40,505 nucleotides of DNA, taken from positions 1 to 40,505 of the forward strand of contig JACRMA010000012.1 of the NCBI GenBank assembly GCA_016235085.1, written 5' to 3'. The position numbers and the translations under genes are program-made. The DNA is from Candidatus Zixiibacteriota bacterium. GTDB lineage: Bacteria > Zixibacteria > MSB-5A5 > WJJR01. Under the pieces are notes generated by a model. That model ran no database searches and was not told the origin of the DNA. It saw only the letters and a program-made list of their open reading frames with translations. Shown here one piece after another: positions 10,030-19,377 of this stretch (the first letter of the stretch is position 1; each line of letters begins with the position of its first letter).

Positions 10030-11148
10030 ATGCAATCACAAGGTAAGACGCGCGTGGGGCGGTTGGCTGCGATCGCATTGGCGGCACTGATGGCTTCGGT
10101 GAGTGCGGTCACAACGAACGCGCAGAAGCTGGAACTGTCGATCCTGAGCACGCCGATCACCAGTTTCCGCACCGACCGCTCTGCCGACTCGGGAATGGTC
10201 GAGACTTCGATCGCGCTCGGCGCTCCGCTGTATATCCGTTTGGAATTGACCAACAACACAGCCCAACCGATTGAGTTGCCGCAATCTGTGGACCCTGCCG
10301 GCAAACTCGTGGGGGTATTCGTGGTCGGCCCGGCGGGATCCACCCGCCCGCTCCACACGCGTCGTTGGGAAGTCCGCGACCTCGACTTGAAGGCGAAGCC
10401 ACTGGCACCCGGCAAGAGCATCGTGCATGAGACTTTTCTTTATGGCGTGTTCGCCGATGAGAAAGCCCGCACGGAACTGGAGTATCTCTTCCCCGCACCA
10501 GGTTCGTATCAGTTGTTCGCCCGCTACTCATCCCCGGAACCGACATTGACCGTGGAATCCAATCGGGTCACCGTCCGAGTGGGCGAGCCGGTCCCGCATT
10601 GGCAGGCCCTTCTCAGCGCCGGCATCGTCGATCAGCTTGAGGGCCGTAGTCGCTCCCAGGAGGAAAGTCGGCGGCGGCGCGATTCCCTGTCGGCAATCAT
10701 CGCGCAATCGGACGGTAATCCACTGGCGCCGATGTTTATTCCTCCGGGGACCTCATCGAACTCCGCTACCGCGCGCGTTTCACCAGCAACTGAGCAGACA
10801 ATCCGTGAAGTCATCGATCAATTCGTGAGCGCGTGGGAAGCAGGTGATCTCCAATTCTGCGGCAACGTCCTCACCGAGGACTTCCAAAGCAACGGTCTGA
10901 TGAATCGCACACATTTCCAGCAGATGTTGTCCGATGGTCTCGACAGTCTGCGGGGACAGGGTGCCCAGGCGAGCATCATGGCACGGGATATCAAAGTCAG
11001 TTCTAAGGACGGCGATGTGGAATCTGTGTTCCGTCTCGGACTGAGCACGATCGAAGGCGGTATCGTCTCCGAGCACGCCATAGCGATCGTGTGGAAATAC
11101 TCCGGCGGCGCATGGCGCATGTGGCGATGGAACAGTCTGGAACCATAA
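10030..11148 (+). CDS. Secreted protein with beta domain and C-terminal NTF2-like domain
   Basis: Exported protein of 372 residues. The ATG at 10030 is chosen because AAGGAGA lies 6 nt upstream and a signal peptide follows (Lys/Arg start, Ala/Leu core, cleavage near Asn-Ala-Gln about residue 31). The in-frame extension to 9856 has neither. Residues about 32-185 look like an Ig-type beta sandwich resembling intracellular-protease-inhibitor or DUF4426-like folds. A charged, probably coiled linker rich in Arg/Glu/Ser (about 195-225) and a low-complexity stretch follow. Residues about 255-372 resemble an NTF2/SnoaL-like domain (helix with Val-Ile-Asp-Gln-Phe-Val-Ser-Ala-Trp, then strands ending Trp-Arg-Met-Trp-Arg-Trp-Asn). 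These domains bind ligands or act as accessory modules. The specific function is unknown and there is no dockerin. Confidence 0.8.
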   Translation: MQSQGKTRVGRLAAIALAALMASVSAVTTNAQKLELSILSTPITSFRTDRSADSGMVETSIALGAPLYIRLELTNNTAQPIELPQSVDPAGKLVGVFVVGPAGSTRPLHTRRWEVRDLDLKAKPLAPGKSIVHETFLYGVFADEKARTELEYLFPAPGSYQLFARYSSPEPTLTVESNRVTVRVGEPVPHWQALLSAGIVDQLEGRSRSQEESRRRRDSLSAIIAQSDGNPLAPMFIPPGTSSNSATARVSPATEQTIREVIDQFVSAWEAGDLQFCGNVLTEDFQSNGLMNRTHFQQMLSDGLDSLRGQGAQASIMARDIKVSSKDGDVESVFRLGLSTIEGGIVSEHAIAIVWKYSGGAWRMWRWNSLEP

Positions 11149-11454
11149 TGCCGGCCGCGTATGAGGAATTCGACCCAGGGAGGTGGCAAAGTGCGGGCTC
11201 TTGAAGGCGATTCGTATTCGCAGTGGCATCCTGATCGCCACTAAAGTGATTCCTCTACGGGAGTGCCAGGCCAGTGCGGCCGACCGTAGTACATGCCATC
11301 CGCATAATCCAAGGGGCACCGTCCCAGATGAGCTTCATGACGCACGGTTCGCCTTCTGGTAGACTATTGGTCTCATTCAATCTGCCGATAGAGATAGTGA
11401 TCATCCCTTCCCCCAGGGAATTCACTGGCAGTGCAGAGTATAAGGCCGAGGATC

Positions 11455-12375
11455 ATGCTCGAGCTGGCCACGAAATCTCTCGATGAGCACCCGCTCCCAT
11501 TGAGCACAGTGGCGCGGTCCGTCATCCGATTGACCGCCAATCCTGCGGTCAGTATGAGAGAACTCTCACGCGCGGTCTCCGCGGATCCTGGACTGTCCGG
11601 AAAGTTGATCAAGATGGCCAACTCCGCATTCTATGCCGGTCCGGAGGCGGTTACCTCCATCACCGGCGCTGTTTTCAAGCTTGGAATCACCGCCACGCGA
11701 TCGGTCGCGATGACGGCCTCGGTGCAAGCGCTGTTTCGCGATGGGGATCCTGATGGCCTTGAGGATCGGTTATGGAGACACAGTCTTGCCGTTGGCGTAG
11801 CCGCGAGAGTCATAGCTCAGGAAGCGGGATCATCACTTGCCGAGGAGGCATTCCTGAGCGGTCTATTGCATGACATTGCCAAACTGCTTCTCCTGCAGCG
11901 ATTCCCGGCGGTCTACAAACCCATCTTCAAGCGAACCCTTGAGACAGGCGAACCTCCGCTCGATGTTGAAATGGCCAGCATGGGTTTTACCCATGCCGAT
12001 TTGGGCGCGATGATCCTGGAGCGTTGGGCGTTCGAACCGGCACCGATCGGCGCGATCCGATTTCACCATGATCCGGATCGTGTGGGCCGCTACACTGATA
12101 CTGACCCAGCCAACACGGACAGGGCCACAAGACTCCTTGCCCATGCGGTCAGCCTCGCCAACGTCATTGCCAAACGCTTGGATGGAACGGCACCAACCGA
12201 TCACGAGAGCCCACTGACGAATGGCCCAACGCCGGCGTTTTTTGGCTTCACGACCGAACAGTTGGATAGGATTATTCAGAATGTGAGCTATCGCGTCGGC
12301 GATGAACTGCAGGTTTTCGGCCAGCCCGATGCACCGATCTACGTTTCTGAGCACCGTGATCACGGAGCGGACTGA
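11455..12375 (+). CDS. HDOD-domain signalling protein
   Basis: Cytoplasmic single-domain HDOD protein of about 306 residues. HDOD proteins are HD-fold relatives, usually without catalytic metal sites, found in bacterial signalling. The N-terminal helix and Leu-Pro-Leu-Ser motif are followed by the family-typical Leu-Ser-Gly-Lys-Leu-Ile-Lys-Met-Ala-Asn-Ser and Ile-Thr-Gly-Ala-Val-Phe-Lys-Leu-Gly segments. Later come Leu-Trp-Arg-His-Ser, Ser-Gly-Leu-Leu-His-Asp-Ile-Ala-Lys-Leu and Phe-His-His-Asp-Pro, so several HD-type His/Asp residues are kept. The start is uncertain: ATG 11455 has GAGG and AAGG nearby, while an in-frame GTG at 11431 would add eight residues. The C-terminal 50 residues are not recognised. 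It stands alone, with about 300 bp upstream and 780 bp downstream lacking intact genes. Confidence 0.85.
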   Translation: MLELATKSLDEHPLPLSTVARSVIRLTANPAVSMRELSRAVSADPGLSGKLIKMANSAFYAGPEAVTSITGAVFKLGITATRSVAMTASVQALFRDGDPDGLEDRLWRHSLAVGVAARVIAQEAGSSLAEEAFLSGLLHDIAKLLLLQRFPAVYKPIFKRTLETGEPPLDVEMASMGFTHADLGAMILERWAFEPAPIGAIRFHHDPDRVGRYTDTDPANTDRATRLLAHAVSLANVIAKRLDGTAPTDHESPLTNGPTPAFFGFTTEQLDRIIQNVSYRVGDELQVFGQPDAPIYVSEHRDHGAD

Positions 12376-13157
12376 CAAACACAGTGCCGGACCCCAAGGA
12401 CGCTCCCCACAACCTGCAAACAGTTCTGTTCGACTTGCCGGCAGAGCCAGCGCGCCAGCCGGCATGATACTAACCGCGCACTGACACACCGATCTCCCCA
12501 TAAAAACCGTCTTCTCTCGATGTAGAGAAACTGAACACCGACCCTCGGCCCGCCCCGCCCGGACTTCCCCTCCCAACAGGAGTCCCTGCGGTTGATCGTG
12601 GAAGGTGTCATCACGATCAAGAATTTACTTGACAACGTGATTCTCATGTTGCTAAGTAAGGCGGAAGCTGAGTCCAATCTCCTTACTGCGTACGGGCTCA
12701 CCGAGCAAGCTTCCTGTTGTACATCGTTAGGTGGCTACGCGCTTTCTCAGGCGCGAGAGGTGTCGTGTGCAAGGCAATTGAACGAAAGGTGGCCGGCTGG
12801 CAATATGCCGCTGATGATGAAGTGACCTTGCATCTTTCAGAATCTCGTTCCCCCAGTACTGTTTGCCCTACGCGTTAGAGTCGTACGAAGAGAAATCAAT
12901 CCCGAATTGACGGCACTTGGAGCCTTCCTATTCTCCATTGTCGCCCAGGGTACTGCCGTCGATTTCACTCACGTCCGAGCCTGCTGCGCGATGCTGCCAA
13001 CCAAAGTGAATGGACAGGAAGGAGGCTCACCGGACACAACCACGGTGTAGTCTATCGTCATCTGCACGATTGTTACGGCAGTAATCACTTCAGTCGGCGG
13101 CGTCTTGTACCTGCGGCGTCGCCCTCACAACCTGAGAAGTATTAGGGAGGATCGGGA
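12376..13157. other. Gene-poor region with possible gene decay
   Basis: About 780 bp without an intact gene. It holds a possible decayed permease fragment at 12813-12948 (listed separately). A frame at 13045-13155, interrupted by an in-frame TAG just upstream, encodes a hydrophobic stretch followed by Arg-Arg-Arg and has no usable start. A TTGACA at about 12629 with a poor -10 (TAAGTA, 18-nt spacer) is the only promoter-like element seen before the 13158 gene. Confidence 0.5.
12813..12948 (+). pseudogene. Possible remnant of an ABC-transporter permease (PotC-like C-terminal part)
   Basis: Three reading frames, read in turn, resemble the end of spermidine/putrescine-type ABC permeases. They give Asp-Asp-Glu-Val then Ser-Pro-Ser-Thr (12813-12860), then Leu-Pro with Ser-Tyr (12863-12885), then Arg-Arg-Glu-Ile-Asn-Pro-Glu-Leu-Thr-Ala-Leu and a hydrophobic run (12886-12948). 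In intact family members the order is Asp-Asp-Phe-Val, Thr-Leu-Pro, Ile/Val-Asn-Pro-x-Ile-x-Ala and the last helix. At least two frameshifts would be needed. No other part of a permease gene is visible nearby, and the match is short, so chance similarity is a real possibility. Confidence 0.25.
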
Positions 13158-16100
13158 ATGAGAATCTTCAGAGTGGTTTTCGGAACTGTCGCCATTGTCT
13201 CAATCATGGCGTCGCTGGGCGCCCTCATAGTGCAAGCCGAGGTGGCTGCACCATGGAATGAACAGGGCAACGCGGTTCAAGTGCTCAGCAAAGTGAGTTC
13301 TTTACGCGGCCCGATGGCCGCCGGAGCTGCTTCGGCAATGGCACCGGGCGACCCGGTTAGCATCAGCGGAGCGCTGGCGGCCGCATCCGGATACCTGAAT
13401 CGGATGCAGGCGGATGTCACCGAGGACAATGCGGGCAATGGATCCGGTGCGCTGGAGTCACCGAACGATCTTGATGATGGCGGTTGGGACTGGGTCGTCA
13501 CCTCTCCCCCCGCACCGTTCTTTCACACGACCGCCGCGAGTCCCAAAAACATCTACGGCGTCACAGCCCTGGGCCTGTACCACGGGTACCTGGCCTCCAG
13601 TAACCCAGCCTATTTTACGGCACTGACCGATGCCGCAAACAAGATGGTTGCTGACGCGGGAATTCGCTCGGCGTCTGATTTGATCTTTCTGATGCGTTAC
13701 AACGATCTTCCCGGCGTTGCCGGCACGGCATACAAAGATGCCGCCAAAGCCAAGTTTGATGCCCGGATCGCACTGTACGGCTCCGCGGATTCACTGGCGA
13801 AGTATATCCGCAACGTTCGCGGTGCAAGCTATCCCAACGGAATCATCGCCTGGGATATCGCCGCCTTTGTGAAGGCCGCAGCGATGCTTGAAGCCCGCTA
13901 TCCGTCTGATGTTTACGACTACGCCACCGCCGCCGCCGATATGGCCGAGGTTCTCTGGCAGGATTCGTTCAATGACTCCCCGGGGTTCTTTGACGTGGTC
14001 GACGATGCCGGGTGGGATCCGACCTGGAGCAACGTCAACTATTGGTGGTACACGCTTGGAATTTCCGGCCTCATCGATGCCTTTACCGCGACCGGAACGC
14101 ACACGTCTGAGGTACCGGGGCTTGTGGCGAGAATTCTTGCCAGCCAGTACACCACGGGAGCGATTAGCGGCAGTTATGGCGCGAATGCCGGTGACGAAGA
14201 CTGGCAATCCACCGCGTATGCCGCGCCGTCGCTCGCCGTGGTCGATCAGCCGCTCTACCAGGGCAAGATCAACCACATCGCCTATTGGCTCGGAGCGACT
14301 CAGGATCCCAGCGGCGGGTGGAAGTACTCCGACAACACACATTATCCGGAAATCATCGCCGAGTGCGCCTCGGCCCTGGCCCTGGGTCAGGCACCCTCCT
14401 ATGTCATCGTCGATGACGGCTTTACGAGCCAGGCCGATGTGGATGTCTACAATACGGCCAATGGAACGGACTATGTCTTCGGGTACGACGCGTTCGCCAC
14501 GATCCAAGGCGGCGTGGATGGCGTGTCTGGTTCGACTGTCATGGTGCTCCCGGGGACATACATCTTGTCGAGTACCGTCAACCTCAACAAGACGAATCTG
14601 ACAATCGACGGGGCAGGCGCCGGATCGACCATCGTGCAAGTGGCCCAATCTGTTGGCTATGCGTTTAACATATCGGCGTCCGGTGTGACTCTGCGCGATA
14701 TCGAGCTTCAGAAGACCGATGTCACGGGTTTGCATAATCTCATCTACATCGGCGCGAGCAACGCGTCCATTTTGAACAACCTGATCTACGGACCGGATCC
14801 GGGAACGCCTTGGAGCGTAAACGGCATCGTCAGCCGTGCGATGATATCAACCGGCGGCCTGACCGGTCTTTTGATCGACAACAACACGATTCATCACCTG
14901 CGTCAGCCGGGTTATTTCAGTGGTCCAACGACCGGTGTGATTTCCAACAACGCGGTATCCGGCACACGCGGCTGGGTGAATGAGGGCGCTAATCTGACCT
15001 TCACCAATAACAACTGGCCATTGCCGCCAAACCAGGGAGCCGAGATTGCATTGCTCGCCACTCTCGGTGCCAACGGTCCAATCTGGTATCCAGACCTCAT
15101 GGCATTGTCCAATGCGAACAACAACGCCTACGTGGATGCTCAATTCACGCCGACGGACAAGGGCCGGGCGATATCATATGTAGATGACTCGGCCGTACCG
15201 GGCGGATTCGGCAGCGCGCTCGCTCCGGTTCAGACCATGTCGGCCGGTGTCAGTGGGGTGCTGACGACGGGAACAGTGAATGTCGCCGCCGGCAGCTACA
15301 CGGACAATCTGGTCGTGGGGAAGGCCATGACATTGCTGGGCGCGGGGGCCGGCACTTGCCTCGTCTATCCCCTCTTGTCCGCTCCGATGCCAGGCGCCAG
15401 CGGCTCATTGCCGGCGGGCGCAAGCAATATGGTGCTCGTACAGGCGAACAACGTCTCGATCAGCGGCTTCACCTTCGATGGAAACAATACCGCTTTGACA
15501 AGCGGCGTGCTGGCCGGAGGAGTGGACGTGGACGCGCGCAACGGCATCATTACGAATCACGCGCTTGGCCTGTACAACAATTTGACCGTCGACAACTGCA
15601 CAATCAAGAATATCTACCTGCGTGGACTCTATGCCTCGTCGGGCGGAACGTTCAATTTCCATCACAACAGTGTCGACAACGTGCAGGGTGAATACGCCTC
15701 GATTGGCATGTTCAACTTCAACGGCTCTGGAGTGTTTGATCACAATACCGTATCGAACTGCAACGATGCGATCGCCTCAAATTGGTCGACCGGCTGCACC
15801 TTCACAAACAACATCGTCACCAATTCGGGCAGCGGCATTCACACCGATAACGCCGGGAATGCGGCCGGCAGTGCGGCTGACCTGATTGAGAACAACAGCA
15901 TCTCGAACAGTCCCGTCAACGGCTACGGGATTTTCGTGTTTGCGCCGTATGTGGCACCGGTGATCAATCTCAATACGATTACAAATGTCGACTTCGCCCT
16001 CACCTGCGCGGGGTCTTATGCCTCCGTCACGCCGCAATTCACCAATAACATTGCGGACGGCATGGGCAAACCGAACAGCGCCGGCGTCTACGTGACAACT

Positions 16101-18515
16101 GACATCTGGGGTTACGCATCGGGGAATGTCGCGGTGAATTTTGAGAACAACTCAATCAGAAACTTCACTGAGGGCCTTTACCTCGTTGCCGAGGCCGGTA
16201 AGACAAACTCGACGACACTGCTAAACAATAACATCGCTCAAAACGGATTGGGCATCAGTAATGGCGTCGGCCTGACGTACGGCGGCGGTGCCAACGTCGG
16301 GGCAATCGTGTCGGCAACACAGAATTCGTTCGCAAATACGGCCAATGCAACAGACAACAGTTCGGGCAACGCGTCCAGCCAGGATTGCTGGAGTGACTGG
16401 TCTGGGGTCGGAACGTACTTCGTTGGTGGCAGCGGCGGCAACATCGACGCGAGCCCGAACGTCGACTGCGGGCTCGACATGACACCGAATGCCATTGTCT
16501 ACCACTGCAGCGGAGACTTCACATTCGACGTAGGGATCGGCGAGGCCGTCCTTGATCTGGAGGGCGCCCACATTATCATCGAATACCCGGCGTCATTCGT
16601 ACTGTCGGGCGTGACTTCGGCGTCGCCCAACTTCTCCGTCTTCACTTCGCTGGTCGACAACACCGTGGGCAACGATATTCTGACGGTGGATCTGGGCGTC
16701 CTGACCGGTGCGCTGAACGGTCCGGCCACACTGTTCACGGTTGCCCTGAATGGCAGCACCAGCCTCTGCAGCGGTTCTCAGATTTCGATGACGACTGCGT
16801 CGTTGCGTGACGGTAACAACAACCCGATCGTCGCGTCGCTGGCCTACCCGGTGTCGGTGGTCGCCGATTGCGGGGACCCGTCGATCACAGTCAATTCTCC
16901 CGCGCCGGGTGGTATCTACAACGTTGTCCCGGTGCTCGATATCAGCGCGGCGGATGATTGTGAATTGGATGCCGTCTACTACCAGTACGACGGATGTTCT
17001 CCAGGCGACTGGCAGGCAATCGCGACTGGACTGATCGGAACGACTTACAGCAACGCAACTTGGACAATACCGGGTTGGCCTGGTTTGTCGGATGGAGCGC
17101 ATTGCATCCGCTTCAAGGTGATCGACGACAACGGCCGCGGGAACGCCGATTCGTGCTCCTTCAACTGGTGCTTCACAAAGGATGTAACGCCGCCGCCGCC
17201 GCCGACCAATCTGACCGCGACGCCGGGGCACAACAAAGTCCACTTGAACTGGACGAATGCGGCCAGTGATTTCGATCACGTGGTTGTGATGCGTTCGGAT
17301 TGGTACGCCGGTGGGCATGGATATCCCGAGTACGACGACAACAATCCCGAAGGTCCGGATCCGTCGGATACCGCCTCGTTCGACCGCGTCTACGCGGGAG
17401 CAGCTGCAACGCTGATCGACGTCGATGATTTGTCCGACGCGACACGTGACGTCTATCATTATCGCGCCTTCACCGTTGACGCTGCCGGAAGCGTCTCCGC
17501 GCCTTCGAATTCAGCGCGGTCGACCTCGTACTGGCTGGGCGATGTCAAATCACCGTACGACGGTTCGGTGTATTCACAGGATCTCTTTGTCTTCGCGCCA
17601 ACCTATGGCAAGTCACATGGCCAGGCGGGATACAACGACGAAGTCGACTTCGGTCCGACATTCAACATGAGCCCCAAGGGCATCCCGACCACCGACAACG
17701 TCGTCAATTTCGAAGATCTGGTGATCTTTGCCATCAACTTCGACGCGGTCAGTCCACTGCTCAAGTTCGCACCGGTCTTCGCCAGCTCACCCGCGGATCA
17801 ATCATTGGCAACCGGACTGTCCGGCCTGTCTCTGGTGATCCCGAATGTGGCTCCGGTTGTCGGGGAAAGCTTCACCGTCAAGGTCCTGATGGCGAACAGC
17901 CAGAACAATGCCAAGGCCGTGCGGTTCACTCTCCCGTACGATGCGAAGCAACTGGAGTATGTCGGCTCGGCCATGAGCGCCGAATTGCGGCAGTCGCCGA
18001 TGCAGGTATTCTTTGACGCCCGCGAGACGGAACAGATGATCGATGTCAGCCTCGCCCTGCTCGGCGGTGAAACCGCGATGGGCGGGTCAGGCGAAATCGC
18101 TACGATGACTTTCAAACTCCTTGCGGCAGGAGGGACGTCATTGGACTTCAACGAAGTGGACTTCCGTGATGGCGGTAACAACCGGCTCGAGGTTACGCAC
18201 CGGGGCGCCCAGCTCGCATCGAATTCGGCGCTCCCGGCATCGTACGCCCTCGACCAGAATTACCCCAACCCGTTTAACGCGGGGACCCAGATCGTCTACC
18301 AGTTGCGTGAGCGCACGAATGTTTCGCTCGCGGTCTATAACATTTCCGGACAGTTGGTGACTAAACTGCTCGACGGCATTCAGGAACCCGGCAGGCATTC
18401 CATTACCTGGGATGGCCGTGGGACGGATGGAGATGAAGTGCCGTCCGGAGTATACTTCTATCGGATGATCGCGGGTGACTACACTGCGACCAAGAAGATG
18501 ATGATCGTGAAGTAA
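13158..18515 (+). CDS. Giant modular surface protein with cohesin-like modules and T9SS tail
   Basis: Secreted protein of 1785 residues. Signal peptide about 1-28; GGGAGG precedes the ATG. Modules in order: an alpha/alpha-toroid-like region (about 60-410, rich in Trp/Tyr and Asp); a long right-handed beta-helix (about 416-1108, many Asn-Asn-x-Ile turns, NosD/pectate-lyase type, in two similar halves); a cohesin-like module (about 1109-1235); an Ig-like domain; an FN3-like domain (about 1345-1455); a dockerin-like pair of loops (about 1459-1533); a second, clearer cohesin module (about 1550-1680); and a T9SS type A sorting domain (1692-1785, with Gln-Asn-Tyr-Pro-Asn-Pro-Phe, Gly-Val-Tyr-Phe-Tyr and a Lys-Lys-Met-Met end). 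The tail predicts export by T9SS and surface attachment. The helix and toroid suggest polysaccharide binding or cleavage, unproven. A long hairpin terminator follows. Confidence 0.88.
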   Translation: MRIFRVVFGTVAIVSIMASLGALIVQAEVAAPWNEQGNAVQVLSKVSSLRGPMAAGAASAMAPGDPVSISGALAAASGYLNRMQADVTEDNAGNGSGALESPNDLDDGGWDWVVTSPPAPFFHTTAASPKNIYGVTALGLYHGYLASSNPAYFTALTDAANKMVADAGIRSASDLIFLMRYNDLPGVAGTAYKDAAKAKFDARIALYGSADSLAKYIRNVRGASYPNGIIAWDIAAFVKAAAMLEARYPSDVYDYATAAADMAEVLWQDSFNDSPGFFDVVDDAGWDPTWSNVNYWWYTLGISGLIDAFTATGTHTSEVPGLVARILASQYTTGAISGSYGANAGDEDWQSTAYAAPSLAVVDQPLYQGKINHIAYWLGATQDPSGGWKYSDNTHYPEIIAECASALALGQAPSYVIVDDGFTSQADVDVYNTANGTDYVFGYDAFATIQGGVDGVSGSTVMVLPGTYILSSTVNLNKTNLTIDGAGAGSTIVQVAQSVGYAFNISASGVTLRDIELQKTDVTGLHNLIYIGASNASILNNLIYGPDPGTPWSVNGIVSRAMISTGGLTGLLIDNNTIHHLRQPGYFSGPTTGVISNNAVSGTRGWVNEGANLTFTNNNWPLPPNQGAEIALLATLGANGPIWYPDLMALSNANNNAYVDAQFTPTDKGRAISYVDDSAVPGGFGSALAPVQTMSAGVSGVLTTGTVNVAAGSYTDNLVVGKAMTLLGAGAGTCLVYPLLSAPMPGASGSLPAGASNMVLVQANNVSISGFTFDGNNTALTSGVLAGGVDVDARNGIITNHALGLYNNLTVDNCTIKNIYLRGLYASSGGTFNFHHNSVDNVQGEYASIGMFNFNGSGVFDHNTVSNCNDAIASNWSTGCTFTNNIVTNSGSGIHTDNAGNAAGSAADLIENNSISNSPVNGYGIFVFAPYVAPVINLNTITNVDFALTCAGSYASVTPQFTNNIADGMGKPNSAGVYVTTDIWGYASGNVAVNFENNSIRNFTEGLYLVAEAGKTNSTTLLNNNIAQNGLGISNGVGLTYGGGANVGAIVSATQNSFANTANATDNSSGNASSQDCWSDWSGVGTYFVGGSGGNIDASPNVDCGLDMTPNAIVYHCSGDFTFDVGIGEAVLDLEGAHIIIEYPASFVLSGVTSASPNFSVFTSLVDNTVGNDILTVDLGVLTGALNGPATLFTVALNGSTSLCSGSQISMTTASLRDGNNNPIVASLAYPVSVVADCGDPSITVNSPAPGGIYNVVPVLDISAADDCELDAVYYQYDGCSPGDWQAIATGLIGTTYSNATWTIPGWPGLSDGAHCIRFKVIDDNGRGNADSCSFNWCFTKDVTPPPPPTNLTATPGHNKVHLNWTNAASDFDHVVVMRSDWYAGGHGYPEYDDNNPEGPDPSDTASFDRVYAGAAATLIDVDDLSDATRDVYHYRAFTVDAAGSVSAPSNSARSTSYWLGDVKSPYDGSVYSQDLFVFAPTYGKSHGQAGYNDEVDFGPTFNMSPKGIPTTDNVVNFEDLVIFAINFDAVSPLLKFAPVFASSPADQSLATGLSGLSLVIPNVAPVVGESFTVKVLMANSQNNAKAVRFTLPYDAKQLEYVGSAMSAELRQSPMQVFFDARETEQMIDVSLALLGGETAMGGSGEIATMTFKLLAAGGTSLDFNEVDFRDGGNNRLEVTHRGAQLASNSALPASYALDQNYPNPFNAGTQIVYQLRERTNVSLAVYNISGQLVTKLLDGIQEPGRHSITWDGRGTDGDEVPSGVYFYRMIAGDYTATKKMMIVK

Positions 18516-18523
18516 ATCGTTGT

Positions 18524-18572
18524 TCGGCGGGCGGGAGCCTCCCGAAGAGGGGGGCTCCCGACTCCCCGCCGA
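18524..18572 (+). terminator. Long hairpin terminator after the 1785-residue protein gene
   Basis: An 8-bp outer stem (TCGGCGGG with CCCGCCGA) and an 8-bp inner stem (CGGGAGCC with GGCTCCCG), separated by a 4-nt bulge on the 3' side, begin 8 nt after the stop codon. There is no T-run, so it may act as a 3' stabiliser or Rho-assisted terminator. It isolates the large gene from the following two-gene unit. Confidence 0.6.
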
Positions 18573-18615
18573 ATTGAGTGTTCTTGGTCTTTGGTTATTA
18601 GGGAAGTGACAACAG

Positions 18616-19350
18616 ATGAGAGTGCGCCGTAACCCGTATCTTGGTATCCTTCTTGCAATCATCACATGTTGGGTGATCCCATCCGGCAGCACGGTGGCAG
18701 GCCAGGTCTCCTTCAGCCCACCCAGCCAATCCGCCACACCGTACGACACATTCGACGTCAATATCGTCGTCGACACCGGCGTGCGCGCCCTGGGATGTTT
18801 CAATGTCCAGGTCAGTTTCCTGCGTCCTGACGTCACCGTACTTGGAGTGACCGAGGGACCGTTGCTGAAGAACACGGGAAGCTCCTTCGGGTGGACCGCC
18901 AAGGATACGCTGGGTGTGTGGGACATCTTCGATTGCGTTCTCCCGCCCAAGTACGCGAACGGCCCGGGTGTCCTGGCGACAATGCGATTTGCCACGGGTG
19001 CGTCTCCATGCAGCACCCCACTGCAATTCGTCTATGTCTATTTTCAGGACACAATCGGGCAGCCGGTCACGGTCGGCTCGGCCGATGGCATGATTGTCGT
19101 CCCCGGCTGCTGCAGTTGTCCGTCCCAGGGCGATATCAACAACGATGGCAGCATCGACGTCTTCGACGTGATCAGCGTCATCGATGTGGCCTTCAGCGGC
19201 GGTCAGGATATTCAGGATCCGGGATGCCCGATTGCACGCAGCGATGTCAATAACGACCAGGTGGTCGACGTGTTCGACGTAATCTACATCATTGGAACGG
19301 CATTTAGCGGCGGTTCCCTGCCCATCGACCCGTGCAACTCTGGCGGATGA
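18616..19350 (+). CDS. Small secreted cohesin-plus-dockerin protein
   Basis: Exported protein of 244 residues. Signal peptide about 1-31 (basic start, Ile/Leu-rich core). Residues about 33-160 fit a cohesin-like beta sandwich: an early Phe-Asp-Val-Asn-Ile-Val-Val strand, a Phe-Asn-Val-Gln-Val-Ser-Phe strand, and Gly-Val-Leu-Ala-Thr-Met-Arg-Phe near the end, the order typical of cohesins. Residues about 163-244 form a double dockerin with loops Asp-Ile-Asn-Asn-Asp-Gly-Ser-Ile-Asp and Asp-Val-Asn-Asn-Asp-Gln-Val-Val-Asp, framed by cysteines. The protein is essentially one cohesin joined to one dockerin, so it could act as an adaptor or chain-forming unit. AGGGAAG lies about 10 nt before the ATG. 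The next gene starts 27 nt downstream, forming a two-gene unit bounded by terminators. Confidence 0.85.
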   Translation: MRVRRNPYLGILLAIITCWVIPSGSTVAGQVSFSPPSQSATPYDTFDVNIVVDTGVRALGCFNVQVSFLRPDVTVLGVTEGPLLKNTGSSFGWTAKDTLGVWDIFDCVLPPKYANGPGVLATMRFATGASPCSTPLQFVYVYFQDTIGQPVTVGSADGMIVVPGCCSCPSQGDINNDGSIDVFDVISVIDVAFSGGQDIQDPGCPIARSDVNNDQVVDVFDVIYIIGTAFSGGSLPIDPCNSGG

Positions 19351-19377
19351 TAAACTCGAGGTTCCGGAGGTCGTATC

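Noticed and set aside
13045-13155. Hydrophobic frame followed by Arg-Arg-Arg, looking like a C-terminal sorting anchor
   Set aside because: The frame is closed upstream by an in-frame TAG and has no start with a ribosome binding site. It may be a relic, but nothing upstream in frame looks like a surface protein.
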